Assembly: GCF_022631235.3 (NCBI RefSeq)
Contig: NZ_CP093310.2
Span: 124,001 to 188,000, forward strand
Length of the DNA stretch: 64,000 bases
Reading direction: 5' to 3'
DNA from: Psychrobacter raelei
Lineage (GTDB): Bacteria; Pseudomonadota; Gammaproteobacteria; Pseudomonadales; Moraxellaceae
In this document: positions 9,000 to 16,895 of the stretch, one piece after another
Layout: each line of letters begins with the position of its first letter
Numbering within the stretch: the stretch's first letter is position 1
Translations under genes and position numbers: made by a program
Notes under the pieces: generated by a model
The model's input: the letters and a program-made list of their open reading frames with translations, nothing else
The model's database searches: none
Told to the model about the DNA's origin: nothing

Positions 9000-9989
9000 A
9001 TGTCTTCAACGTACCCACAGACACAATCGGCCATCATCATCACAGAATTTGGTGAGGCAGATGTTTTGCAGTATCGCTCAGATATGGTGGTGCCTAGTCT
9101 TGATACAGGTATGGTCTTAGTCAAGATTGCATACGCCGGCATTAACCCAGTCGACTATAAAACCCGTCAAGGTTTGGGCTGGGGCGCACAAAGTATCAAA
9201 GACAATCAGTTTGCTGCCAATCAGCCTGCGATATTGGGCTTTGATATGGCAGGCGAGGTGGTCGACAGTACCGTAGCGGACTTTAAGCCAGGAGATAAGG
9301 TGGCTGCCTTAAATTTCCAAGGCGGCTGCTATGCTCAATATAATACTGTGGACGCTCAAGTGTTGACAAAAGTGCCTGAAGCGGTCGATCTAAAGACAGC
9401 CGGTGCGCTGCCTTGCGTCGGCACCACTGCCAAGCAAATGATTGATTTTGCTGATATTAAACCAGGTGAGCATGTGGTTATGAGTGCACCTGCCGGCGGG
9501 GTGGGCCATCTCACCTTACAAATGCTGGTGAATGCCATCGAGGAAAAAGGTATTAAGATTACCCTTATTTGCTCGGCTGAGAAGTATCAAAAAATCGGTA
9601 GTTTCATTGACCTAAGCAAACTTGAAGGCTGGATCGACTACACCAAACAAGAAGCTTTTCCAGAGCTTGAGGCCGATTTATTATTAGACTTGGTGGGCGG
9701 TGAAGCGGGTAAAAAGGCATTAGCCGTGGTCAAGACCGGTGGCCGTGTGGTGGTATTGCCTTCGATTTGGGCCGATGAGCTAAAAAAAGCGGGGGCGGAT
9801 AAACAGCTACAAGTAGAAGGCTTTATTGCTAAGCCCAATGCTCAAGACTTGGCCGCAGTCTTAAATCAGATTGCCCAAGGTAAGCTTGTGCTTCAGATCC
9901 AAGATACTTATCCATTGGCAAAAACTGCCGACGCACATCAGGCGCTAGAGACAGGGGACAGCTTTGGTAAGATTGTGCTGGAGATGTAG
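9000..9989 (+). CDS. Zinc-independent MDR-family oxidoreductase (quinone reductase-like)
   Basis: The 329-residue protein is a medium-chain dehydrogenase/reductase of the NADPH:quinone oxidoreductase/enoyl-reductase branch. The N-terminal GroES-like domain contains IAYAGINPVDYKTRQG and ILGFDMAGEVV. The nucleotide-binding domain has SAPAGGVGHLTLQ and LDLVGGEAGKKAL. The cysteines and histidine that hold catalytic zinc in alcohol dehydrogenases are absent, supporting an NADPH-dependent reductase. AAGGAG lies 6 bases before ATG 9000. The likely role is reduction of quinones or reactive enals, but the substrate cannot be told from sequence. Confidence 0.88.
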   Translation: MSSTYPQTQSAIIITEFGEADVLQYRSDMVVPSLDTGMVLVKIAYAGINPVDYKTRQGLGWGAQSIKDNQFAANQPAILGFDMAGEVVDSTVADFKPGDKVAALNFQGGCYAQYNTVDAQVLTKVPEAVDLKTAGALPCVGTTAKQMIDFADIKPGEHVVMSAPAGGVGHLTLQMLVNAIEEKGIKITLICSAEKYQKIGSFIDLSKLEGWIDYTKQEAFPELEADLLLDLVGGEAGKKALAVVKTGGRVVVLPSIWADELKKAGADKQLQVEGFIAKPNAQDLAAVLNQIAQGKLVLQIQDTYPLAKTADAHQALETGDSFGKIVLEM

Positions 9990-10052
9990 GGCTTTATTTA
10001 AGTGTGATGCAAGCCAATTGTCTAAGACACAGCAGATTACCGTATGAATGCA

Positions 10053-10691
10053 TTAAGGATGGTTAAGCATATGGCGGAAGGTTAAGCTTATCCGCCCGGT
10101 ATCCACCTTTTTAGTCTTAGTGATACTGTGTTTCCAGTACTGCTGAGTATCACCACGCATCACGACCAGTTGTCCTGACTCAAGATAAAGCTCGACTTTA
10201 TCTTGAGTTTTTTTATGCTTAAACACAAATTTACGGGTGGCACCCAATGACAGTGAGGCGATAATTGGCTGATACCCAAGCTCAGGCTCATCATCGGCAT
10301 GATAGCCCATGCCCTCCTCGCCACTAGGGTAGTAATTTAGCAGACAACTGTTAAATTGAGTGCAAATTTTTAGCGGTTGTAATTGCTGTTCAATCATATG
10401 TTTCACGTGAAACACAGCCGGATGCCAAGGCTCAATAGGGCGGGTATGTCCTGAGTAAGTATAGCTAAGGGCCTGTGTGGATGCGCTTGGGGTATCTCCC
10501 ATCCACACAATCTGCCGAGTGGTTATATGGGTCTTGCCAAACAAAGTAACTTTGTCAGACTGCCAAGGCAACTCGGCAAGCAGCTGCTGATACAGCGCTT
10601 TATCATCAGTGATGAGTCGCCCCAAATCATTGACAATTCCGTCATAGGGCAACAGATTATCGGTTGGGGCTGGTGCAAATAAAGTGCTCAT
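10053..10691 (-). CDS. AlkB-like 2-oxoglutarate/Fe(II) dioxygenase
   Basis: The 212-residue protein is of the AlkB family, closest in layout to the short ALKBH2/3-like enzymes that remove alkyl groups from DNA or RNA bases by oxidation. The iron ligands are His131 and Asp133 (YHADDE) and His188 (WKHSI). The 2-oxoglutarate-binding arginines are Arg200 and Arg206 (GRISLTFR). The upstream NYYPSGEEGMGYHAD block is characteristic of the family. It is 27 bases downstream of the alpha/beta hydrolase gene on the same strand, so the two are probably co-transcribed. Codons 93-98 lie on a perfect parS-like palindrome (see separate entry). The exact substrate is not determinable. Confidence 0.92.
   Translation of the reverse strand: MSTLFAPAPTDNLLPYDGIVNDLGRLITDDKALYQQLLAELPWQSDKVTLFGKTHITTRQIVWMGDTPSASTQALSYTYSGHTRPIEPWHPAVFHVKHMIEQQLQPLKICTQFNSCLLNYYPSGEEGMGYHADDEPELGYQPIIASLSLGATRKFVFKHKKTQDKVELYLESGQLVVMRGDTQQYWKHSITKTKKVDTGRISLTFRHMLNHP
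10399..10414. promoter_or_regulatory. parS: Candidate chromosomal parS site (ParB-binding palindrome)
   Basis: TGTTTCACGTGAAACA is a perfect 16-bp palindrome equal to the widely conserved bacterial parS consensus bound by ParB/Spo0J. It lies inside the AlkB-like coding sequence over codons for Val-Phe-His-Val-Lys-His. Only this copy was seen when the window was scanned for CACGTG cores. If functional it implies that this window is close to the replication origin, where parS sites cluster. Confidence 0.8.
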
Positions 10692-10718
10692 AAGCTTGTA
10701 TCTTTATGGCACACGCAG

Positions 10719-11666
10719 CTAGCGTGACTGCAGCTTAAAAATAAGCTTGGCACACTGCTCTGGTGCTTCCATCGGCACTAAATGGCCATAGTCTGCTAAG
10801 GTGGTTATCCGGTCGCGGGGCACAATGCCTTGCCAGCTTTTGCGGACATCATCGCTGACAAACATGGTGGGCTTGGCCAAAATCAGATGGTAGGGCAGAT
10901 TTAATTGATTAAGTTTTTTTAGGGCAGGGGTAATATAGGGCGTGCCAAAGTAGCTGGCCAGCTCATATTGTGGGCCAAACAATAGCGTAAATCCGCCTTC
11001 AGGCTTTTCAATTAAGCTATTGGCAGCAAACAGGCGCAAGTTCTCATCACTGATACGGCGAAAAGGTGACTGAGCGCGCAGATGTTGATAGTAGGCCTCG
11101 ACGCTCTCCCAGTCTGCTTGTTTGACTTTGGTGCTTTTAAAGGGCTGACGAGTTAATAACACACGTCTGGGTATACGGCTATACAACAGCGATTGCGCTT
11201 TGGTAAAGGTCACTGGGTCAATTAAATAAATAGCACAAAACAAATCCGGGCGTTTGGCTGCTGCCAGTGCAGTAGCCGTAGCGCCTTGGGAATGACCGAT
11301 GCCGATGACCGGGCCACTTTGGGTTTGCTCTAAGAATTCAATCAGCATGTCAGCGTCTTGCTCCCGAGTCATCACCTTATCTTGGGGTAGGTCATGCCAG
11401 TAGCCACGCATCGCCAAGCTGGTCACATGAAACTGGTCACTTAGTGCACTGAGTAACGGCTGATACACACCCACTGTAAAGCCATTACCGCCATAAAAAT
11501 GAGCCATAGGTTTGGGCTGCGGCTGATTATTTGATGACTCAATATCTGACACCGTGCTGTCAGAGGCAGTATGTAATTGAGCAAAGTCATAGTAGCGGGC
11601 CTGTTTGCCCGAAAGCTTGATACTATGCTCAAATTGGGCGGTGTCATTGACCTGAAGTCCTTTCAT
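10719..11666 (-). CDS. Alpha/beta-fold hydrolase
   Basis: The 315-residue alpha/beta hydrolase has the nucleophile elbow GHSQG at residues 124-128 (Ser126), the oxyanion-type segment FYGGNGF near residue 57, and a C-terminal histidine in YGHLVPME. An acidic residue in MFVSDDV is the probable third triad member. It has no signal peptide. AAGGAT lies upstream of ATG 11666. It is the first gene of a probable two-gene unit with the AlkB-like gene. The substrate is unknown; esterase, lipase-like or haloperoxidase-like activity is possible. Confidence 0.85.
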   Translation of the reverse strand: MKGLQVNDTAQFEHSIKLSGKQARYYDFAQLHTASDSTVSDIESSNNQPQPKPMAHFYGGNGFTVGVYQPLLSALSDQFHVTSLAMRGYWHDLPQDKVMTREQDADMLIEFLEQTQSGPVIGIGHSQGATATALAAAKRPDLFCAIYLIDPVTFTKAQSLLYSRIPRRVLLTRQPFKSTKVKQADWESVEAYYQHLRAQSPFRRISDENLRLFAANSLIEKPEGGFTLLFGPQYELASYFGTPYITPALKKLNQLNLPYHLILAKPTMFVSDDVRKSWQGIVPRDRITTLADYGHLVPMEAPEQCAKLIFKLQSR

Positions 11667-11739
11667 GTGTGCATCCTTTTTTTAGCTGTTTGCTAGCCAA
11701 CTGTGTAATAGTATAAGCGGCGCTAACAGGCTTGCTTAT

Positions 11740-11814
11740 CTAATCCTAAGCTTACTAATCATAAGCTTACTAATCATAAGCCTACCAATCATGAGCCTAC
11801 CAATCATGAACCTA
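11740..11814. repeat. 15-bp tandem repeat, five copies
   Basis: Five consecutive units at 11740, 11755, 11770, 11785 and 11800 follow the pattern CTAATCATAAGCTTA with drift toward CCAATCATGAACCTA. The array lies between the 3' end of the ABC exporter gene and the start of the hydrolase gene. Confidence 0.92.
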
Positions 11815-11839
11815 GGTTAGTCTCATGCTAAACTTAAGC

Positions 11840-13750
11840 TTACGTCGCTATGTCCTCATCATCGCCTAAGAAGCCGCCACTTTGTCTTTGCCACAGACTG
11901 GCATAAACACCGTTTTTCGCCAACAACTCTTCGTGACTGCCTTGCTCAATAATGCAGCCTTTGTCCATGACCACTAAGCGATCTAGCGCGGCAATGGTCG
12001 ATAGACGGTGGGCAATGGCGATCACAGTTTTGCCCATCATCATGCTGTTTAAGCTTTCGGTGATGGCGTGCTCAACTTCTGAATCGAGCGCACTGGTGGC
12101 CTCATCTAACAATAAAATGGGCGCATTTTTTAGCATAACTCGGGCAATAGCGATACGCTGACGTTGCCCCCCTGATAGCTTAACCCCACGCTCACCAACC
12201 TGTGTATCAAGCCCGGTATTGCCTTTGGCATCGTGCAGGCCTTGGATGAAGTCCCAAGCCTGTGCCTGCTTACATGCCGCGATAATCTCAGCGTCTGTGG
12301 CAGTCGGGCGGCCATAAGCAATGTTCTCACGCACTGTACGGTGCAAAAGCGAGGTGTCTTGAGTGACCATACCAATCTGTTGGCGCAGACTCTCTTGCGT
12401 CACCGCATCAATGGCTTGACCATCAATAATAATATGTCCGCCATCGACATCATAAAAGCGCAGTAGCAAATTAACCAAGGTCGATTTACCCGCCCCTGAA
12501 CGCCCCACTAAGCCAATCTTTTCACCAGGTTTGATATCCAGATTAAAGTTATCGAGCAGCTTAATGTAGTTTTTGTGCTTGGTTGATGCTTCAGGCTTGC
12601 TGTCTTCTGTGGCGATACTCAGGTCGCTGCCTTCATAGCCGAAGTCGACGTTTTTAAACTCAATATGACCCTCACGGACCACCATATCCGGAGCACCGGG
12701 CTTGTCCACCACGCTTTGCGGTGCAGACAACGTGCGAATACCATCTTGCACCGTACCCACGCTTTCAAACAAGCTGGCCATTTGCCACATAATCCAGTGA
12801 GTTAAGCCATTTAAGCGCAGTGCCATAGCGGTAGCTGCGGCAATAGCGCCCACACCCACATCACCGCGCTGCCATAAGTGCAGACCAATGGCGGCGGTAC
12901 TGCCAATTAAGATGACGCTAATGAGATGGTTCACAAATTCCAGCGCCGTCACCCAGCGCATCTGACCATGTACTGTGGCCAAAAACTGCTTCATCGCTGA
13001 TTTGGCATAACTTAGCTCACGCTGAGAGTGGCTAAATAGCTTGACAGTCATAATGTTGGCATAAGCATCGGTAATGCGCCCAGTCATCAGGGCGCGTGCA
13101 TCGGCCTGAATGCTGGCTGTTTGCTTTAATTTGGGCAAAAAATACCAAAGCGTAAACCCAAACAACACCAACCATAGCGCAAAGGGGATAAGCAGTAGAC
13201 TATCGAGCTTGAATAAAATAATGCCACTGGTGACGAAATACACCAGCACATAAATCATCATATCCACCACAGTTATCACGGTATCGCGCACCGCAAGCGC
13301 TGTCTGCATCACTTTAGCAGAGACGCGTCCTGAGAATTCATTTTGGTAAAACTGCATTGACTGACCCAGCATACGCTTATGAAAGCGCCACCGCATCTGC
13401 ATCGGGAACACGCCTTGGATAACTTGGAAGTGAACCAAAGCGGCAAAGCCGACCCAAAATGGACTGATAATCAGCACCACAGCCATCAGCTTTAATGGTC
13501 CGCTTTTTTCTGCCCACAGACTAGAGGGGGTATACATCCCAAGCCAGTCGACCAGATTGCCAATCCACGCAAACAGCATGGCCTCGTACATACCGATACC
13601 GGCGGTGAGAATCATAAATAACAGCAGCCAGCCACGCAGACCATAGGTACAGGCCCACAAAAACTTAAACAGTCCCTCTTTGGGTAGCGGGATCTTGTTC
13701 TCTGGGAAAGCTGAAAGACGGGTTTCAAAATAGTGAAAGAGCTTTTTCAT
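11840..13750 (-). CDS. ABC exporter, fused membrane and ATPase domains
   Basis: The 636-residue half-transporter has an N-terminal six-helix membrane domain (about 25-330). The C-terminal ATPase carries Walker A GRSGAGKST (about residues 412-420), signature LSGGQRQRIAIAR, Walker B ILLLDEATSALD and the H-loop IAHRL. This is the type IV/MsbA-like exporter layout, working as a homodimer or heterodimer in the inner membrane. The ATPase is preceded by a short unusual insertion (SIATEDSKPEASTKHKNYIK) between its first strand and the A-loop region. The substrate is unknown; lipid, drug or peptide export are all possible. The gene stands alone, with a long upstream region. Confidence 0.9.
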   Translation of the reverse strand: MKKLFHYFETRLSAFPENKIPLPKEGLFKFLWACTYGLRGWLLLFMILTAGIGMYEAMLFAWIGNLVDWLGMYTPSSLWAEKSGPLKLMAVVLIISPFWVGFAALVHFQVIQGVFPMQMRWRFHKRMLGQSMQFYQNEFSGRVSAKVMQTALAVRDTVITVVDMMIYVLVYFVTSGIILFKLDSLLLIPFALWLVLFGFTLWYFLPKLKQTASIQADARALMTGRITDAYANIMTVKLFSHSQRELSYAKSAMKQFLATVHGQMRWVTALEFVNHLISVILIGSTAAIGLHLWQRGDVGVGAIAAATAMALRLNGLTHWIMWQMASLFESVGTVQDGIRTLSAPQSVVDKPGAPDMVVREGHIEFKNVDFGYEGSDLSIATEDSKPEASTKHKNYIKLLDNFNLDIKPGEKIGLVGRSGAGKSTLVNLLLRFYDVDGGHIIIDGQAIDAVTQESLRQQIGMVTQDTSLLHRTVRENIAYGRPTATDAEIIAACKQAQAWDFIQGLHDAKGNTGLDTQVGERGVKLSGGQRQRIAIARVMLKNAPILLLDEATSALDSEVEHAITESLNSMMMGKTVIAIAHRLSTIAALDRLVVMDKGCIIEQGSHEELLAKNGVYASLWQRQSGGFLGDDEDIAT

Positions 13751-14236
13751 AAAAGTCAGCAGGATCGATGTTGGTTGTGATGAAAGATAGTGGTTTTAGA
13801 AGGCACAAATCGTCATAGTAGAGGAATAATATGACAACGCAGCACTATCTTTTTTTGAGTGTCGCATATCGATGCGATACCAGGTAAAAAGCTGAGTAGC
13901 ACAAAAGCTAGATGCTGTATTTGAACAAGCAATAGGTATATGAACAACAACTACACGTTTAACCCTAAAAAGTCGGCTACAAAGCCGGCTTTATAAGTAT
14001 AGGTCTGATAGTCCGTATAATCAGAGCTGATATGGGCATAAGACAGATAGTTTGTACTAGATAGGGATAAACCGGCCAGAAACAAGGGCTTATTTTAATA
14101 AATTGCTGACTGCCAAGGCTGATTTTGCGTTAAGCTGTGATATGAGGTGTCAAAATTAGGTCGAGCAAAATATCTTGTATCTTTCGAAATAAATTGTTAC
14201 ATTCTTCGCTATTTTTATGAATTGGGCTCAAAAACT
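13751..14236. other. Intergenic region between divergent ABC exporter and EamA genes
   Basis: This 486-bp stretch contains a candidate 18-codon ORF (13831-13887) and a hairpin AAAGTCGGCT/AGCCGGCTTT at 13969-13992 with a weak T-tract. A 10-bp inverted pair AAAGATAGTG/CACTATCTTT lies at 13783-13792 and 13842-13851. No tRNA or strong promoter was seen. Confidence 0.5.
13831..13887 (+). CDS. Candidate 18-residue leader or small protein
   Basis: ATG at 13831 follows a good ribosome site (AGAGG, 7 bases upstream) and encodes MTTQHYLFLSVAYRCDTR before TAA. It is upstream of the EamA permease gene, and a GC-rich hairpin at 13969-13992 lies between. It could be a regulatory leader or a small membrane-active peptide. 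Without conservation evidence it may be chance. Confidence 0.3.
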   Translation: MTTQHYLFLSVAYRCDTR

Positions 14237-15121
14237 ATGACATATCTGGTTATCGCTGTGCTATGCAGTGTGGCAGTTTCTATTTTGCTCAAAGTGCTTC
14301 GTCATCAACAAGTAGATATCCGCCAGACCATCGCGGCCGGTTATCCTGTGGCATTTTTGCTCACATTTGTATTACTCAAGCCAGACTTTTCAGGAATAGG
14401 GCAGCTTGGTGATGCGTGGGGTATTATTCTGCTGCTGGGCATATTACTGCCTTTGGTGTTTGTCATCTTAGGCCGAGCCATTGAGTCTGTTGGCATTATC
14501 GCTACTGACGCGGCGCAAAGACTGTCACTGATTATTCCTATTGTTGCCGCCTTTGTCTTATTTGGTGAAACCTTGACCACGCAGCGCACCTTGGGCATAG
14601 CGCTTGGGTTTTTGGCATTATTGGCGCTCATTACTCGTCATCCGGAGCCGGCGGTGGTTGGACAATCTGTCTACTCCTCAACACCCAATACGGCACCAAT
14701 AAAAAGACCAGTTGGGCTATGGCTGCTGGGGGTGTGGCTGGGTTATGGGGTGATTGATATCTTATTTAAGCAAGTGGCCAAGCAAGGGGCTGCTTTTGCG
14801 TTGACCTTATTTATGGCCTTTGGTCTATCTGCTGTCTTGCTATTTATGTATCTGATTGCCAAAAAGACCGTGTGGGACAGCAAAGCCTTGATTGCAGGCG
14901 TGCTGCTTGGGGCATTAAATACGGGTAATATCTATGCTTATGTTAAAGCGCACCAAGTGCTGTCTGACTCGCCAAGTGTGGTGTTTACGGGTATGAACGT
15001 TGGGGTTATTGCTGTGGCCACTTTGGTTGGCGTATTTGGCTTTAAAGAGTCACTCAGTAAGCTTAATATTGTGGGTATCTTACTGGCCATGGCTTGCGTG
15101 TTTGTGCTGTTTTGGGCGTAG
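14237..15121 (+). CDS. EamA/DMT-family permease
   Basis: The protein is 294 residues from ATG 14237, the start that leads directly into the first membrane helix (MTYLVIAVLCSVAVSILLKVL). An in-frame start 30 codons earlier adds an implausible segment. About ten hydrophobic helices form two EamA-like halves, the DMT superfamily fold. The segments AIESVGIIATDAAQRLSLIIPIV and LGALNTGNIYAYVKAH sit at the ends of the two halves, as usual. It is an inner-membrane transporter of an unknown metabolite (drug, nucleotide sugar or amino acid are typical). Confidence 0.82.
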   Translation: MTYLVIAVLCSVAVSILLKVLRHQQVDIRQTIAAGYPVAFLLTFVLLKPDFSGIGQLGDAWGIILLLGILLPLVFVILGRAIESVGIIATDAAQRLSLIIPIVAAFVLFGETLTTQRTLGIALGFLALLALITRHPEPAVVGQSVYSSTPNTAPIKRPVGLWLLGVWLGYGVIDILFKQVAKQGAAFALTLFMAFGLSAVLLFMYLIAKKTVWDSKALIAGVLLGALNTGNIYAYVKAHQVLSDSPSVVFTGMNVGVIAVATLVGVFGFKESLSKLNIVGILLAMACVFVLFWA

Positions 15122-15133
15122 TCTGTTTATGGG

Positions 15134-15160
15134 CTAGGTAGCCTAGGTAGCCTAGGTCGC
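15134..15160. repeat. 9-bp tandem repeat, three copies
   Basis: CTAGGTAGC occurs three times in a row (the last has one change), starting 12 bases after the EamA stop codon. Confidence 0.85.
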
Positions 15161-15203
15161 CACGGTGTGAGCTCTCTTACCATGAGCGTATTCAACTTAA
15201 ACT

Positions 15204-15246
15204 AAAAGGACTGAGTCCTGTGCAATACAGAACTCAGTCCTTGATC
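15204..15246 (-). terminator. Terminator of the D-2-hydroxyacid dehydrogenase gene (shared hairpin type)
   Basis: The 11-bp stem AAGGACTGAGT/ACTCAGTCCTT has a loop containing TGCAATACAG. Read leftward it is followed by TTTTAGTTT. Nearly the same hairpin ends gltX at 40070-40112. Confidence 0.85.
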
Positions 15247-15322
15247 TAAGCTAAACCGTCCAACATTTGGGGTTCAGTTCAATGCTATGGGGCTTTTTTG
15301 ATAAACGGCTACTGCTCAATAG

Positions 15323-16288
15323 CTAGGATGACACTGAGTGTTTGTGTGTGGTAATAAACTCACTGACCTGTTTGGTTAAAATATCCCACAGCTTTTGCTG
15401 CGCAGCCTTACTGGCCCAAGCATTGTGCGGACTAAAAATCAGGCGTGGATGATTTTTTTGCCCCAATTGCCATAATGGATCCTCCTGAGTGGTCGGCTCT
15501 TGTTCAAACACATCAGTGGCGTAGCCCAGTACTTGACCTTGCTCTAGCGCTTCAACCATGGCTTTTGAGTCTACAATTCCGCCGCGTGCCACGTTCACCA
15601 CCAAGGGTTTTTTGCTCATTTTGGCCAAAGTATCAGCGTTAATGAGGTGCGCTGTTTTTTCGGTCAATGGACAGTGCAGGCTAATCACATCAGAGGTCTC
15701 GAGCACAGTGTCAAAGTCGGTATACTCATCATTGCGCGGCGCTTGACCTTGATGCTCGGCCCAAAGCACAGTCATGCCAAAGGCTTTGGCAATTTCGGTG
15801 ACTCGTTTGCCAATGGTGCCGACACCGATAATGCCCAAGGTGGTATCCTCTAAGTCAATTAATGGCACATCCATCAGGCTGAAGTTGCCTGAGGCCTCCC
15901 AGCTGCCATCGATGACTTTGTTGTGATAATGGACGCCGGAGCGCAGTGCCGCCAACATTAACATAAAGGTATGTTCTGGCACACTTTTTACGGCATAACC
16001 GGCGACATTGTATAGCTCAACACCCTGTTTTTTACAGGCGTCAGCATCCACATTGTTCATGCCAGTGGCCGTTAATTGAATGAGCTTTAGGTCCGGTAAA
16101 GCGGCGATAACCTCAGCGCTAATTTTTACCTTATTGGTAAAGATAATCTGCGCCCCTTGGCAGCGCTCGATGATTAACTGATCGTCTTGGGGCGTCTCAT
16201 CAAAGGTTTGATACTCATCAATACCTTGAGGTTTTGGCAGCGCCAATCCTTCCAAAAAAGTGCCTCTGTCTAAAAAAACCGCTTTCAT
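15323..16288 (-). CDS. D-isomer-specific 2-hydroxyacid dehydrogenase
   Basis: The protein is 321 residues from ATG 16288, which has AAGGAG 7 bases upstream; a start at 16333 lacks this. The family (glycerate/hydroxypyruvate, lactate and related dehydrogenases) reduces 2-keto acids with NAD(P)H. The Rossmann motif GIIGVGTIGKRV is clear. The catalytic Arg lies in VNVARGGIVDS, the Glu in the DVFEQEP loop and the His in SPHNAW. The sequence most resembles glycerate dehydrogenase/hydroxypyruvate reductase (HprA-like), but substrate assignment is inference. Confidence 0.88.
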   Translation of the reverse strand: MKAVFLDRGTFLEGLALPKPQGIDEYQTFDETPQDDQLIIERCQGAQIIFTNKVKISAEVIAALPDLKLIQLTATGMNNVDADACKKQGVELYNVAGYAVKSVPEHTFMLMLAALRSGVHYHNKVIDGSWEASGNFSLMDVPLIDLEDTTLGIIGVGTIGKRVTEIAKAFGMTVLWAEHQGQAPRNDEYTDFDTVLETSDVISLHCPLTEKTAHLINADTLAKMSKKPLVVNVARGGIVDSKAMVEALEQGQVLGYATDVFEQEPTTQEDPLWQLGQKNHPRLIFSPHNAWASKAAQQKLWDILTKQVSEFITTHKHSVSS

Positions 16289-16895
16289 TTGTTGCTCCTT
16301 ATGACTAAATGGCTTATTGAGTGGCCCATTCATTCATCTGTTAACTGATACATTGGCTGATGCATTAACTGATACCTTGATTAATGAGCTGGTCTAGAAC
16401 AATGGCCATTTAAATTTTTTATTATTGTGTACAGTGGGGGTATAAACAGTTGTTGATACAAAATTATGGCTGTAAGGGCTCATCCTAACATTGTGGCGCC
16501 AAGTTCAAAAGGGCGTCTTTAAAGACAATGGCCAGCCTACATCGCTTAGTATCTTAATAGATGGTAAGGTGACAGCGCCCAAAACTGCCTTAAAATCGGC
16601 AGATAGTGAACAAAATTTGATTAAATCAGCCAAACAGACGCAAAATTGGTTAAAAAAGAGTCAAATTAGGCGTAAAATTGATTCCTTTTACATTGTTTAT
16701 TATAAGTTGCCGTAAAACCCTGCCTGACTCTAAAGGGCTTTTTAAAGATTAGGTATAGAATTTACGAACTTTGACCTCATTAACGTAGATAGTGCTTATA
16801 ATCCTTTATAATAAGACATAACTGACAGCGTGCTAGATATCGTTGTGGCTTGTGCCTAAGCAAACTCCACATTTAATAAAAGAACTGATAGATTT
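16289..16895. other. Intergenic region upstream of rapA
   Basis: This 607-bp stretch lies between the divergent dehydrogenase and rapA genes. It contains a partial repeat of TTAACTGATAC (about 16349-16375). A possible rapA promoter has TTGACC at 16771-16776 and TATAAT at 16797-16802, with an over-long 20-bp spacer. No RNA gene was seen. A 74-codon frame in it looks non-coding. Confidence 0.45.

Noticed and set aside
16349..16375. TTAACTGATAC repeated near the dehydrogenase start
   Set aside because: Only two imperfectly spaced copies, so too weak to call a repeat array.
16491..16715. 74-codon open frame upstream of rapA
   Set aside because: It has a TTG start without a ribosome site, low-complexity Lys/Ser composition and no recognisable family; it overlaps the likely rapA control region.
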